Assembly (NCBI GenBank): GCA_023627715.1
Contig: JAMAHW010000059.1
Coordinates: 124,001-188,000 of the forward strand
Length of the DNA: 64,000 nt
Direction: 5' to 3'
From: Periconia sp. R9002
Taxonomy: Eukaryota > Ascomycota > Dothideomycetes > Pleosporales > Periconiaceae
The first letter of the stretch is position 1. Each line of letters begins with the position of its first letter. Position numbers and translations under genes: made by a program. This document shows positions 44,972-56,401 of the stretch, one piece after another. The notes under the pieces are model-generated. The model was not told the DNA's origin. It worked only from the letters and a program-made list of their open reading frames with translations, and ran no database searches.

Positions 44972-45898
44972 TTAGACAGAATTTCCCAGCTCTTGATTAG
45001 AAGAAATATTTCGGTCGACCTGCGCCTCGTTTGAGTTTTTTTTCTGGTACTTGAAGAAATTGAATATCGGTGTGAACTTTGGTGAGAGTAGAAGCCCGCA
45101 TTGAGCGATAAAGACATACACGGCAACCCAATCGGTTTCGGATTTGACGTGGTTGCGGCGCACGATAAGTTCTATCCATAAGATCAGAGGCCATACTGCC
45201 AGCAGCGCGAGGAAGCCTCCGGAAGGAATTGCGGCAAGTATGTACCACCAATAGTTTTTTCGCCGCAAGAGGAACTGTCGCCCATGTGTGAATATCAAAC
45301 CGCCATTTGACAGGTTTTGTCCGGCCGAAACTGCAGGAGATGTGGATGCCCCGCGTGTTTCCCTTATGCCCGTGTAGAAAATTTGTACAACTTTCCAAGC
45401 CACTTTCATGATAATAACAACGGCAAAACCCGATACCATGATTGTGTCGCCAATTTGCCATGCCAAGAGGAAATTGTGCCAACCTTTCGTAAGCTTTCTC
45501 CATCCGAAGAAGAAAAACTCCCATTCGCCGTAGCCCAGTGGTTGATTCGTTTTGTAGCTGATCCAAGCGGTTGTAGTATTCAGACAAATTAACGCTGCAG
45601 TGCACAGTTGAAGAAGAAGGCTTGTAAAGATGTTGTTCGAAAAAATCCCTCCCATATAGACTACCACAAGAGTGAAGTTTGTGTGAGGTGTAATAAGCGA
45701 TACCACAGAAAGTTGTTTCGCGGTGGCGGCTCGGTACCATACCACCTGGGTGTACACATTGTAGGCAATGAATCCGATGTTGCTGTATCCAGAGCTATCT
45801 CTACCCTTTAGTGCTGTCGCGGGGGCTAGCAGCGCGCTGCTGTATAAGAGGGCTCTATTTAGTGGGCTGAAACCCTGCACCACCTCAATTGCCACCAT
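44972..45898 (-). CDS. Multi-pass membrane protein of unknown family
   Basis: 308 residues from ATG 45898 (the in-frame extension to 45946 has no ATG). About seven to eight hydrophobic helices are visible, including ALLYSSALLAPATAL, VVSLITPHTNFTLVVVYMGG, LLLQLCTAALICL, IGDTIMVSGFAVVIIM, WWYILAAIPSGGFLALLAVW and VAVYVFIAQCGLLL. A polar loop of about 40 residues (GIRETRGASTSPAVSAGQNL) lies between later helices, and the C-terminus is short and polar. No catalytic motif is visible. A rhodopsin-like or seven-helix plasma-membrane role is possible but unsupported. No intron is needed. It is isolated between AT-rich spacers. Confidence 0.75.
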   Translation of the reverse strand: MVAIEVVQGFSPLNRALLYSSALLAPATALKGRDSSGYSNIGFIAYNVYTQVVWYRAATAKQLSVVSLITPHTNFTLVVVYMGGIFSNNIFTSLLLQLCTAALICLNTTTAWISYKTNQPLGYGEWEFFFFGWRKLTKGWHNFLLAWQIGDTIMVSGFAVVIIMKVAWKVVQIFYTGIRETRGASTSPAVSAGQNLSNGGLIFTHGRQFLLRRKNYWWYILAAIPSGGFLALLAVWPLILWIELIVRRNHVKSETDWVAVYVFIAQCGLLLSPKFTPIFNFFKYQKKNSNEAQVDRNISSNQELGNSV

Positions 45899-46847
45899 CG
45901 CTCGATTTGCGGAATTCGATGCTATCAGGGATGAGGGTATCCTCAAGGTATCGTAATATCTGTCGTTGATGCTGGTGTGCTGAAGTACGGGAGGTTATTT
46001 ATCGAAGCGAGATCGTTGCACTGCCTCTACGGAAAAAAATCGACAACGCATGTGTCTGTAAGTAGGCATTTTAAGCGAGCGACTGGGCATCAACGCCGGG
46101 GGGAAGGCCCTCATTGGTGTGGCTTTTGAGGTTGACCGCGGTGCAGACGCACCTACATATGTAGCTACAGGAGAAGTGTAGACAGCTAGCGCCCGTTGTA
46201 GCTGTTCTCGTCGTTAAGGTTTGGAGCCGTCAAAGAGGCAACGTTGTCTGGTTTTGCGTTCTAGCAGACGCTATCGGGTCCCTTGTGAGGAGTGGAGATA
46301 CGTAGATGTCCTGGTATGAGAGACTTATGGCAAAACCCTGTGGGGTAGACATTTATGTACGGTAAGTGTTGTGCTGCAGTATGTTTGAAAACAATACTCG
46401 CGCAGCAGAATATCAAGCTAGATCTTTCTCTCCGTATGAAATTAACTAATACCTTAGAGCAGGGCTATTTGCGCATCGAACATGATGCCTTTGCAATGGC
46501 CCAGGAGGTCTTATAATTACTATCCTGCTACTAATACTCCTAAGTTCTTTCCGAGTTATAAGTATAGATCGCTCACTTGCGCTAATAGTTGCCTGTGTGC
46601 CCGTCCTGGCCGAGGACATTACCAAGTGTTTCCCTTACTGCCTGTGTCGATACCCAGGGTAGCAATACTCTGTGAGAATCATTTCAAAATTCCAGTATAG
46701 ATCGCATCACCCTATATTATAATAATTGTCGAGCAGCCCTAATAGACATAGTCCGCTGAATATGATACTCGTAATTCTCTCTATATAATGAATTTAGTCG
46801 AATTTCGCTTCTATCTCGATAATAGAGTTAGATTCAGGAAGGTTTAC
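45899..46847. other. AT-rich spacer
   Basis: Nothing coding. Contains repeat copy 3. Confidence 0.5.
46625..46690 (+). repeat. Dispersed repeat fragment, copy 3
   Basis: AGTGTTTCCC, GTGTCGATACCCAGGGTAGC and ATACTCTGTGA match copy 1 and copy 2. It may be a scrap of a degenerate mobile element; no terminal repeats seen. Confidence 0.55.
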
Positions 46848-49559
46848 TTACTCTTCAATGGAGCTCCAGAGCTTTGCGAACTCTCGTCTGGTATGGAATA
46901 AGTCTTCCGAGTCGCTCATTTGATCTTCAAGGGCCTTGAGCCGAAGTACGTGAGGCCAGACATCCATTTGGATCTTTGACCTGGGAAGGTGGACTTGCTC
47001 ACGAATTTTGGCATTCATCCAAGCGGACGATACCAGCGTGACTGCAGTCGACAAGGCTTTTTGATATTCTGCAGGATCCATAAGCCATATGACAAAATCC
47101 TGCACCACTCGGGGAATGCGCAGGCCGTTGTGCGCTAAAGATTTGCCTATCAATCCTTGCGATAGGAGACCCTTCCGGCTCTCTAAGAAGTCCATCATGC
47201 TTTTCGGATACTCTTTTAGAGGAACAGTGGTTCGCGATAGAATGAGAATCGAATCATGTATGAAATTCGGATTCAGGAACGACATCGCTTTCACTACTGC
47301 CCAGCTGGAAGCGGGTAATTGGTTTAGCGAGTCTCCCAAAATGGTAATTACTTCGCGTTTGAACTTGAACACTTGAAAAGGATCTCGACTCTGTTGCCTC
47401 CTGGCTGTGCGATCAAGCTCGGTAAAAAAATCTTCATGAAACAGTTCGGCCGTGAGCACGTAACGTGCTTCTTGCATTATTGCGCGAGGAAATCCTCAAT
47501 TTTGTTTGCTTAATACCGTGAAATCCCAATCTTTTTCTACCAGTTTCCTGAACAGCTTCGACGATTCTTCGACAGTGAAGGGCTCGAGATATATGTTCTC
47601 GGCACTTAAAGTCCACGACAAGTCGGCATCTCTGGTAGTGACGAGTACGCAGCCGGGTCCACGCGACGGCAAGAATGGACGAATCAATGATGGATCCTCC
47701 ACGTTGTCAAAAACCAGCAGCCACTTTCTTGAATAGACACTGGTGTCGCTTACGGACAGCCAGAGCAAAACTTCGCGGACAATTACTTCAATTGGCATTC
47801 CCTGTTCAACAAGCCCAAGACCATAGGCGAAATTTTGAAGTCCCTCGTGGATTTTTGCAATCGACTCGGCAGAAATCCAGAGCACCACATCAAATACATT
47901 TGTTTCGAGGGATTCGTAACTGAATTCAGCAGCAACTGCTGACTTTCCAATCCCCATCATTCCAGATATCGTGCAACTTTTTATGCCGCTACCTTGGCTC
48001 GTGAGATTTCTGTCAGATGGGGAAAGTGCGTCTCTAAGCTTCTGTAAGACAGCCACACGACCGCAGAAATTTTTGTTGCGTAGCCATGGTATCGTGTTGG
48101 GGAAGTGGGGCTTGGTACGAATCATTGCGACGAGTTCATCAGGCTGATTGGTCGAGATCATTTGGTGAGCTCGTTGCAAGAAATTAAGTTCTTGAAGGGA
48201 TGGATCTGGAACATGCTTCAGATTGTGAAGCACCTCTGCGTTTAACCCGAAAGAGGGTTTCTTGGTTCGGGAGAAGGAATATCCTCCTTTGTTTTGCTGC
48301 GTCTTTGTTGTGATGTGGACCCTGTTCCATAAGGGCTCAATGTTATCTCGAGATGCAGAGGTAAATCTAGGCAGTATGTATACATCTCGTGTGGAGATGC
48401 CGTATCTGCCCAAGGTTGGAAGCCAGCGCCGCCGGCTGCGCTCGATAGGACCTTCATTGGAAATCGTTCTCCAAAAGTGACCCGCAGGACTGTCAGCGGT
48501 GGTTCTTAGGAAAATGGCAGATGGAACTCGATCATCGGCATCTGTGCAGGCAAGAAAAGCAGCGTAGAGTCCCTCCACTTCATCAATTTTCTGCATAGGT
48601 AGCTGGATTGATAATCCGGCGTTTGTGACTGCGAAGTCTAGTCGAGGTCTGCTAGCGATCGGCCCTTTGCTGTGCTCGCTGTGTGGGAGTGGCATGAAAT
48701 TGGAGGAGTCTTCAAACTGATCGGGGGACAGTGCCAGCATCGTCGAAACATGCTGGAAGCCATGGCTGAGAGGGGAAATAGGAGGGCAGGTCCATGCGAA
48801 GATTGTATGATCGTTTGACGTACTCATGATTGCTTCTTGAAGACGTATAAACGCATGGTTTCCCTCTCCATACAACGGTGGCAGGTATACGCCAAAGATA
48901 CCCATGAGAGAATATGCTCGATCTTCTATCCGAGTAGTTTTCCGTCGAGCTGCCCAGGACATCCTTTTAGAGATGCTCATAATCCTTGTTGTTGCCGGGA
49001 CATTAAGCACAACGGAGTCAATGCCAGTAACGCTCTCAATAATCGGGCAGAGGGACTCGTCGGTTTTGTATCCTAGGAAAGACCACAAACCATCGAAGAA
49101 CTTGATACGTTGCGGCGCTATGAGTTCTTGAAGCGTCCATCCTCTGGTGAACCATTCGCTGTGCGGCAAAGATGATGAGCGAAGATCCTGTATCTCGCTG
49201 GAGTCAACCACGACGTCTTCCAGAAAGGCGTAGCAGACTCTGGACCGCTCGTAATAGGTGAACATGGAAGTAATCGCTTCTGAAAGCTCGGCGCTGCTGG
49301 CTTTGTTGATACAACATGTGTCAATCCAGACATGCTGTAGTCCATCTTTCTGCGCCTGTTTGCAACAGTTTAGAAGTTTTGCGTAACCCTTTTTGCTTTG
49401 CTCTCTTCCGGCCAACATATCTTCAAAAGACACTTCGTCGGTCGGTTTGCCCCAGCGGTGAGAAAGGATGGCATATTCGGAGACGTTTGCATCTCGTTCC
49501 AGCCAGATTCGTAATTCATCCTCTTCCCCGTCCACTGCCTCCCACGTCAAAAGGTGCAT
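46848..49559 (-). pseudogene. HET-NB-ARC (NLR-like) gene with one in-frame stop
   Basis: One frame from ATG 49559 to the stop at 46848 (903 codons) is interrupted only by TGA at codon 688 (47496-47498). The N-terminal HET domain has ILSHRWG (31-37), HVWIDTCCINK, FTRGWTLQELIAP and the RIEDRAYSLMGIFGV block. The NB-ARC domain has a P-loop GMMGIGKSA (Lys539), a Walker-B-like KWLLVFDNVED and VLVTTRD. The TGA falls just before GFPRAIMQEARYV, the family's GLPLA block, so the frame clearly continued once. The protein ends soon after the winged-helix region (KLWSSIEE), without the TPR/WD sensor repeats usual in fungal NLRs, so it is also truncated or has lost a 3' exon in AT-rich sequence. Such proteins couple non-self sensing to cell death. 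Confidence 0.82.
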
Positions 49560-50074
49560 GTGGGAGGAGGGTAGAAGGAAGTGGTACACGTCAAGGAGCT
49601 AGGCAATAAATTCAGTTTATTTTTGTGGGTTTTAATGAGTCGGGGGAATACACCGAAACTCTTACGTTAATGTAAATTGCTAAGGAGTAGAGTTGGTGGC
49701 GGGGTAAGCTACCTGATATATTTGATACGATTAGATAATTATATAACCTGAAAAATTACGTGCTTCAGGTACAGCCTCACAAAACCCTAAGCTAATATAT
49801 TGTGATTATGTATGTGCCTCAAATAAGTAGATGTGTGCGCCTTAAGGAATAAAAGTTCTGAACGGTTTTTTGCCCTAAGTATAACGACCTCGGGAGGTTT
49901 GCTCATCATAACAACCTTTGTGGTTGCTGGCCTAGTATATTTTTTTTTGATAATAGTATAAACGCTACTAATATTCTAATGAGATTATAACATAGAAGAC
50001 CATATATACTTCTTAGAATTCCGAGGTATAAGCTACTTATCCGGATTCAACCCGTGCAGGTCACGAGGGCCTTA
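49560..50074. other. AT-rich spacer
   Basis: About 500 bp, very AT-rich; no gene or repeat unit recognised. Confidence 0.5.
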
Positions 50075-53000
50075 CTATACTGGGCCCTCCGTAGCGGTTC
50101 GTAACCATGCCTCATCTAAACCTTCCAAAAACTCCAGATCAACACCAACAAAGCTTCGCCAAAAATCAATCTCCATCCGCCACGGCTCTGTCTGCACGAC
50201 AAACGTAACTCCAGCTGCTAGCTTTCTTAATTCCGCCGCATTCTCGTCCATCACAAGACACAGATCCGTGACGACGATAACTTTGTCGCCGAAGAAGTCC
50301 GCAAACGGGCGGATGCGGCTCCGTGATTGTTCGTGCATGCTCCACTCGCTGTATGGCATGTCTTTGGGGATGAACTTCCACTCCCATCCTCGCCTTTTAC
50401 TATCAAAGAAGGCGACGTTCCAGCGGTTCTCGATGCCGAGCAGGAGCGGGTAAAAGTATTCAGAAGACCAGACACGGAGCGCGGCGAAACGGGCGTTGGG
50501 ATGCTTTGATGCAAAGGCGCGAGCGCTGGTAAGGAGAGTGGAGCGGGTGAATTGGCGTGGGTCTTGGAGATACCCCATTCCTCGGACCTGTTTGAGGATA
50601 ATACGGTAGTCAATGTACAGATCCGGAGCCCGGCCTGGTTCGGCATGGGCCACGGCTACTCCGGCAGATACATCCGAATATCTATTGCAAATGATGCCGG
50701 CCTTGTACACTGGTATGTATTAATTAAAGATTGCTAGCGGTTGGGGAGAGGTGAAATGCCGTGTGTTAACTTACAGCGCGATCTTTGGCCTGACAACCTT
50801 GTCCCATTCAGTGGGGTAGAAACGGTCAATCATGCCATCATCTATATCCCTGTGGTTTGCGCGGCAAATGCTATCCCACTCGGCCCAGTAACTTTTGGGG
50901 AGCATCTTATTGCTTTGACTTGATCTCCTATCAGGGACGTGCTTTGCCCTCTCCGCCCGATTATTAGGAGAGAATTCCGCGATAAATTGTTGGAAAGCGG
51001 GATGTGGCCCCTCGACGTGCCTGGACTTTGAAAAGTCGTCGCTTTCGTAGAATAACGAGATAGAGGCGTAGGCAAAAAACGTATCGTCAACGACTCGTTT
51101 GTCCAATGTTAACTTCTCTATTGCCCTCATGGATCGCATCATCTCGAACGGAGCAAGAGTCAGTTTCTCCATTTGATAGTCATCCATTTTGCGAATCAAC
51201 AAAGAAAACGCATGATATTTTAGTGAACCAGCGGGGGTGAAATCTGCTGCGTGGAAACTATCTTTGAAGACTATTGCCATATGTTAGCATACTGCGCGAG
51301 TGCGTGGAATTAAGCTGGCTGAACTGCGCCCCTGCTGAACTTACCTTTCCACTTTTTCCGTTTGATGTGTCGCAAAAACTCCTTCTCCATGGTTGCATTA
51401 CTAGTATCGTAACAGTCAGTTCGCGTACCCAAGCTGAGACACAACAGCGCCACGACATCGGCATCGGTTTTCCTCATGTGCTCCGGAATCGACGAAAGAT
51501 CAAGGGGCTTGCTTAGGTCATTGAAGCTGTCAACACATGATGCTGGCGTGTTGATCCTCCCTCTAAGACCATTTGATCTTCAAACCTGTTGGAAAATATT
51601 TCGTAAGCATTCTGCGCTTCTTCGGACTCTTCCAACCTAATGAATTCGTCATCTGATGTAAACTCAGTACCCGAGTAGAAGTTGTCGCTTTCATCGAGGT
51701 TAGAGTCATACGGCTCCTCGTCGGAGCTCAAGTCGTGTGCGAAATCTCGAATATCACCAAAGTCGCCTGCCTCGAAACGCGCCATAGCGCTCCTGTCTGG
51801 TCTGAACAAATAGTCGTCGTCTTCCTTATCCGCTTCCTCGGGGAAGAGGATCTCATCCTCAAGAGCGTCAGCTTCGTTGTACTTTATCTTGTCAAAATAT
51901 TGAGGCGCTGCCTCCTTGTTGACATTCCACATAAGGAATGTCGTGGATGGATCGTTAATCTCATCCCAGAGACTCATCACATCTTCATCTGGGCGGATTG
52001 ATCGTACTCTGTCTGTCTCTGGATCTTTGGTCAAAGTCTTCATAACGGGCTCTACAATCTTGTACACGTCCTTCAGTTCACGGACACGATACGCTTTCAT
52101 GAGTTGCTAGGTCTGTTAGTAGTGATTCCTACCATAATTCGAAAGTGCATGTTGATAAAAGAAACAAACATACTTCCATTACTTTGGTGTTGAGCGACTC
52201 CATGGATTGACCACTGTGTGTATCCCAAATGTAAAGATCGTAGTGGTCGTCAAAATTGAAATGCCATTTCTGTTTTGTGTCAGCTTCTCGCGGCGATTCT
52301 CGGATTGGGGGATGCTATACTCTGTACTTGTCCATTGCCCCAAAGAATTTAGGGCCTACCGAAGCAATGTCCTTAAACTCGTTTTTTGAGGCACGGCCCA
52401 TTCCTTTCTTTTCCCTGATAAGCCATCTCTCTTCTTCAGGGGGTTTAACTAGGATGGCCCCCAGTCTTGGCATCCCGAACCAAGACGATCAACCCATTGG
52501 TCCACATGGAGAGGTACTGGATGAAACGACGACTAGCCGGATAGTTCCGCTTGATATAGCCGCAGATGAAATTCCGAGCCTCCCGTCCATGATGAGTGCG
52601 TCTTTCGAGGCCACGACTCCCCGTTTGATGGTGTATCGTCAGAAGATCGGTCCTATCACTTTGGAAATATGGTATGAAACCTTGAGATAACCATTAGAAT
52701 GCCTCCGGGAATGATATCTGACAAGATTATTCATCAGTCTCAAGAGCTAGAGTCTCTGCTCGTCACCCACCTAGATCATCCATTTCGCAGCTGGAAAGCA
52801 GTGGAACATGCACAGAGTGTTCAGCTCGAAGAATTCGTTCCAATTTCTGCAAAGCTCAATCGCGCCGTTAAGGTCGGAGTCCTTAGCAATGAGACAGAAA
52901 TGATACCACCCTCCTCTCGGCAATGCCTTTTCGCTTGGGAAGTTGCTTATATAGTGGCCACAGATTTTGATGCGCATTTTTCTATTACGCCCAACTTCGT

Positions 53001-54590
53001 TCTCATCTTCGATCTTACCGAAGTTCACAGCTCCGCTTCCCAAGTATTCTTCCTCTTTGCGACGTTGGCGCTGCTTTTGAGCTGCCTTTTCTCGTTTTGT
53101 CTTGAACACACGAGGCATCGACTCATCGAGGCGTAACTGAAATCTATACTTCTCGGGAATGGTTCTCTTCTCTTCAGATTCGTCTTCCTCTTCCGAGTCG
53201 TCCTCCTCGTCTGAGTCTATATCTTCGACATTGTCCCCAGCCTTGGAACGAACGAATCGGCGCAAGCATCTCTTACATTCTGCAGTGCCGGCCTTTCCAG
53301 CTTCAGACATAGAACCCGTATGTTTGCCAAACTAACCTCCGGGTTCTCAAGAAATTCCTCAATACTGTTCGCACTAAGGGCAACAGGGAGTAGGGTGGCG
53401 TGCGATAGAAGAAGTCTACAGAACAGCAGTGCCTTGACCTCAGCAACTTCGTCGAGAAGAAGGTCAATCTCATGGTCGGGTATCGCCGCTGCCTTCTCAT
53501 AAAGTTGGACGGGGTTCTCCAAAGTTTCGACAGCCCTGTACCCCTTGGCATGGGCATATTGCACTCCGTCTTGCAGCCTTTTGCGCATTTGAGATTTAGT
53601 TTCCATTTCAATCGTATCAGGCGCACGCTGGTCTTCCGCCCGCTTCTCCCTGACTCTTTTTTTGACGGATTTGGACAAGGGGGGTGCTTTCTCAGCTGGT
53701 GTTTTGCCTTTGTTTGCTTCGCCATCATTCGCTTCCGTTGACTTAACCCCCTCTTCGTCTTTCAGCATCAGGAAATATCTGATGAGATCCAGGACGATTC
53801 CTCGCTCATCATCAACAACATCTTCGATAGGGTCCCATTCATCTTGTGCCTCGTCGCTCCTTTCCGACATCCTTTGGGAGTAAGCTTCTTCCAAATAAAC
53901 ATCTTGAAGCTTCTCAAATTCTTTAGCCTAAATCCCGCGTTGGCGTTTCTCCACTTCTTCCTGGTGCCTCCTTAGCAATTGTGCCTGAAGCTTGATTTAC
54001 GGCTTTCGGCTTCGGGCGAATCCTCCTCCTGACGCTCTTGCACCCAATCAATCCACGTTTTCTGCTTATATACCACTTGCGCTGATTGTCGGCATAGCCT
54101 CTCCAACGCTCCTTCGATGACTTGTTTGTCATTCACCAATTTTCCTATGTATGTCTCGTGACCGTCATCGCTGTCAATGGCAAAGAAATGGCTATGATGC
54201 AGTTTCCGGCCACGAATTACTTTCTCGACTAGATTATACTTTCGTAGGAAGTACTTGAATAATGAATCCAAGGTTTCAACATCCTCTATATCTTTGAACG
54301 TTTGATTCACCATAGCAACTTTAGTATTGGCGAGGTGTGGAGGTGGAGAAGCGGAGAGAGTGTCCAGCTGAGCATTTCGTCTCTTGTAGCCACGGTACAA
54401 ACCTTCGCAGCTGTCAGAACCACACATCTCGACAGATCACATTACACGTCTTGGCATTGCCGTGAATGAAAAGCGCAAAGCCTGCCATCCACCGAGGTAG
54501 CGTCTTTACTGCACTCTGTTTGCCCCGTCTTGTCAATAGAGTCGATAGAAGTCGTGCCTTGCAGTTCCTATCGGCTGCATCAGCTGACAT
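50075..54590 (-). pseudogene. Decayed multi-exon fungal-specific gene
   Basis: The pieces follow in order on the minus strand for about 1100 codons: CEGLYRGYKRRNAQLD (exon 2), DEWDPIEDVVDDERG, a Lys/Arg and acidic tract, PSEKALPRGGWYHFCLIAKDS, ELCRNWNEFFEL, GFIPYFQSDR, RFIQYLSM, LIVLVRDAKTG, PPEEERWLIREK, NEADALEDEILFPEE, and a C-terminal IGKLVND/YRIILKQVRG region. This is a large family common in filamentous fungi with no named domain (recognised from memory). Lesions: 1-nt frameshift near 53996, TAG at 53928-53930, TAG at 52771-52773, frameshift in the C-run 52458-52462, and a frameshift near 51557. The short introns look normal, e.g. 54411-54447. Function unknown. Confidence 0.72.
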
Positions 54591-54850
54591 GGCGGATGAA
54601 ATTAAGAAATCCAATAACAACTGCTAAGAAAAATTGGAAACAAAGAATTGATGGATACATCTACGTTTACATGTTGTCTTTCCATGTGGTGAATCATCGA
54701 CTTTAATTAGGTTTGAGGTGAAACACGGATAGCGTGTAACTAGCGGAGTCGAGCGGAAGCGGAAAAACGTTTACCCGGTCGATAGGGGCCAAAGTTTTAT
54801 TACCGTTCATCAGATATCTTTTTATCATTTCCTTTCCTAAGTGCCTTGAC

Positions 54851-56401
54851 ATGAGCCTTCGGCGACAAGGCCATCTTGGTGGAGAGGGGCTTCTCTTCAA
54901 CACTTGGGGTCATGGCTCTGGAATTATGTGGGATGTGCTTGACCGAATCAGCGTAGCAGCTTCTAGTTTCGATGTCGCATATCTTGGCTCCATTATTGCT
55001 ATCCTGGGTGCTGCACCGGCAGGTTGGAGGTTACTACACTGCGCTTGGCATGAAACGTACAGCTGGATTCGCCAATTTTTCGTTGCTTCCGTGAGCATTC
55101 CAGGCGGGGACCCGATCAACAAAAATCTGGTGACATGGCTAGCAGCCCATAGGCCGCACCAGCACCGCACGTTTACTGGGCGCACCGAAATTGGTCGGAG
55201 AGATGCGACTGACCCAGCGGCCGCCCTCAAAAAATTGCGCAGAGCGGTACAGTATGTGCCGCATTGGGGCTCCAGGTGGTTTTTCTACAATGGTAGACTT
55301 TTCCTTGCGACCCGGAACGATTTCAGCACTTCGACGATGTCGGACCCGGCATACGATGGAGTTGGCGGGGAAGATTTGACCATCAGCTGTTTGGGGCGCT
55401 CCATTATGCCCATTCAAAAGCTCATCGAAGTGGCCCGCGAATACACTGACCGTCAAACCCAATATTACGTTATAATATACGGCCGCGATCGCTACGGTAT
55501 GTCCTGGCAACCCAAAATGCGTAAGCCAATACGCCGGCTAGACACTGTGCATTTTGACAACGCCATGAAGCAAGAACTCTTAGAGGATATCAGAAAGTAC
55601 TTAGATCCACGCACGCAGCAGCGGTACCAGACTCGAAGCATGCCTTATCGGAGAGGTTACCTGTTCTACGGCCCACCAGGCACCGGTAAATCGTCATTGT
55701 CTACCGCGCTGGCGGGCGAGTTTGGGCTTGATCTTTATGAAGTGAAAATACCGAGCATCACGTCGGACGCAGATCTCGAGCAGATGTTCCAGGAAATCCC
55801 ACCACGCTGTATTGTTCTCCTGGAAGATATTGATGCCGTTTGGCTTGAGCGCTCGACCAGATCACGATCTCCTGATCTAAAAAGCGAGCTTAGCGGTGGG
55901 AGCGATAATCGGGTCATAAATAGTGGCTCAATCACGTTATCAGGCGTTCTCAATGTGCTCGATGGCGTTGGCTCGCAAGAAGGTCGTATAGTTATTATGA
56001 CGACGAACAAGCCTAAATTGCTGGATCCTGCGCTAGTCCGGCCCGGGCGTATCGATATGAAGGTGTATATGGGGCACATCAGTCGTAAGTCAGCCGAGGA
56101 GATGTTTGTGCGGATGTTTTCATTGGATGAGTTTGGCAACAATCATATTCCCATGGCCGGGGATGATCAGAGCGAAGCTACTATGGATATCGATAATATC
56201 AGAAACCTTGCGCGCGAGTTTGCGAACGCAATTCCCGAGGACGCCTTTACGCCGTCCCAACTGCAAGGTTTTTTCCAATTGCATTTGGACAGCGCAAATG
56301 AGGCCGCTCGCGGGATCGCTTCTTGGGTTCAGAAAGAAATGGCGCAGCAGGCTGAGGGAAGTTTCGAGTTTCTCGAGAATGGCGTTGAAAAGAGATTGTA
56401 A
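54851..56401 (+). CDS. BCS1-like AAA ATPase
   Basis: A single exon of 516 residues. An N-terminal hydrophobic segment (VAYLGSIIAILGAAPAGW, about 38-55) and a BCS1-type N domain precede the AAA core: Walker A GPPGTGKS (274-281), Walker B CIVLLEDIDAV, sensor-1 IVIMTTNKP, and the arginine-finger block DPALVRPGRID. True Bcs1 inserts the Rieske protein into mitochondrial complex III. Filamentous fungi carry many extra BCS1-like paralogs of unknown role, and this one has the shorter linker and accessory-region position of that expanded group. The C-terminus is helical (PSQLQGFFQLHLDSANEAAR). The catalytic motifs are intact and no intron is needed. It is next to the decayed gene, divergent, with 260 bp between. 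Confidence 0.88.
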   Translation: MSLRRQGHLGGEGLLFNTWGHGSGIMWDVLDRISVAASSFDVAYLGSIIAILGAAPAGWRLLHCAWHETYSWIRQFFVASVSIPGGDPINKNLVTWLAAHRPHQHRTFTGRTEIGRRDATDPAAALKKLRRAVQYVPHWGSRWFFYNGRLFLATRNDFSTSTMSDPAYDGVGGEDLTISCLGRSIMPIQKLIEVAREYTDRQTQYYVIIYGRDRYGMSWQPKMRKPIRRLDTVHFDNAMKQELLEDIRKYLDPRTQQRYQTRSMPYRRGYLFYGPPGTGKSSLSTALAGEFGLDLYEVKIPSITSDADLEQMFQEIPPRCIVLLEDIDAVWLERSTRSRSPDLKSELSGGSDNRVINSGSITLSGVLNVLDGVGSQEGRIVIMTTNKPKLLDPALVRPGRIDMKVYMGHISRKSAEEMFVRMFSLDEFGNNHIPMAGDDQSEATMDIDNIRNLAREFANAIPEDAFTPSQLQGFFQLHLDSANEAARGIASWVQKEMAQQAEGSFEFLENGVEKRL

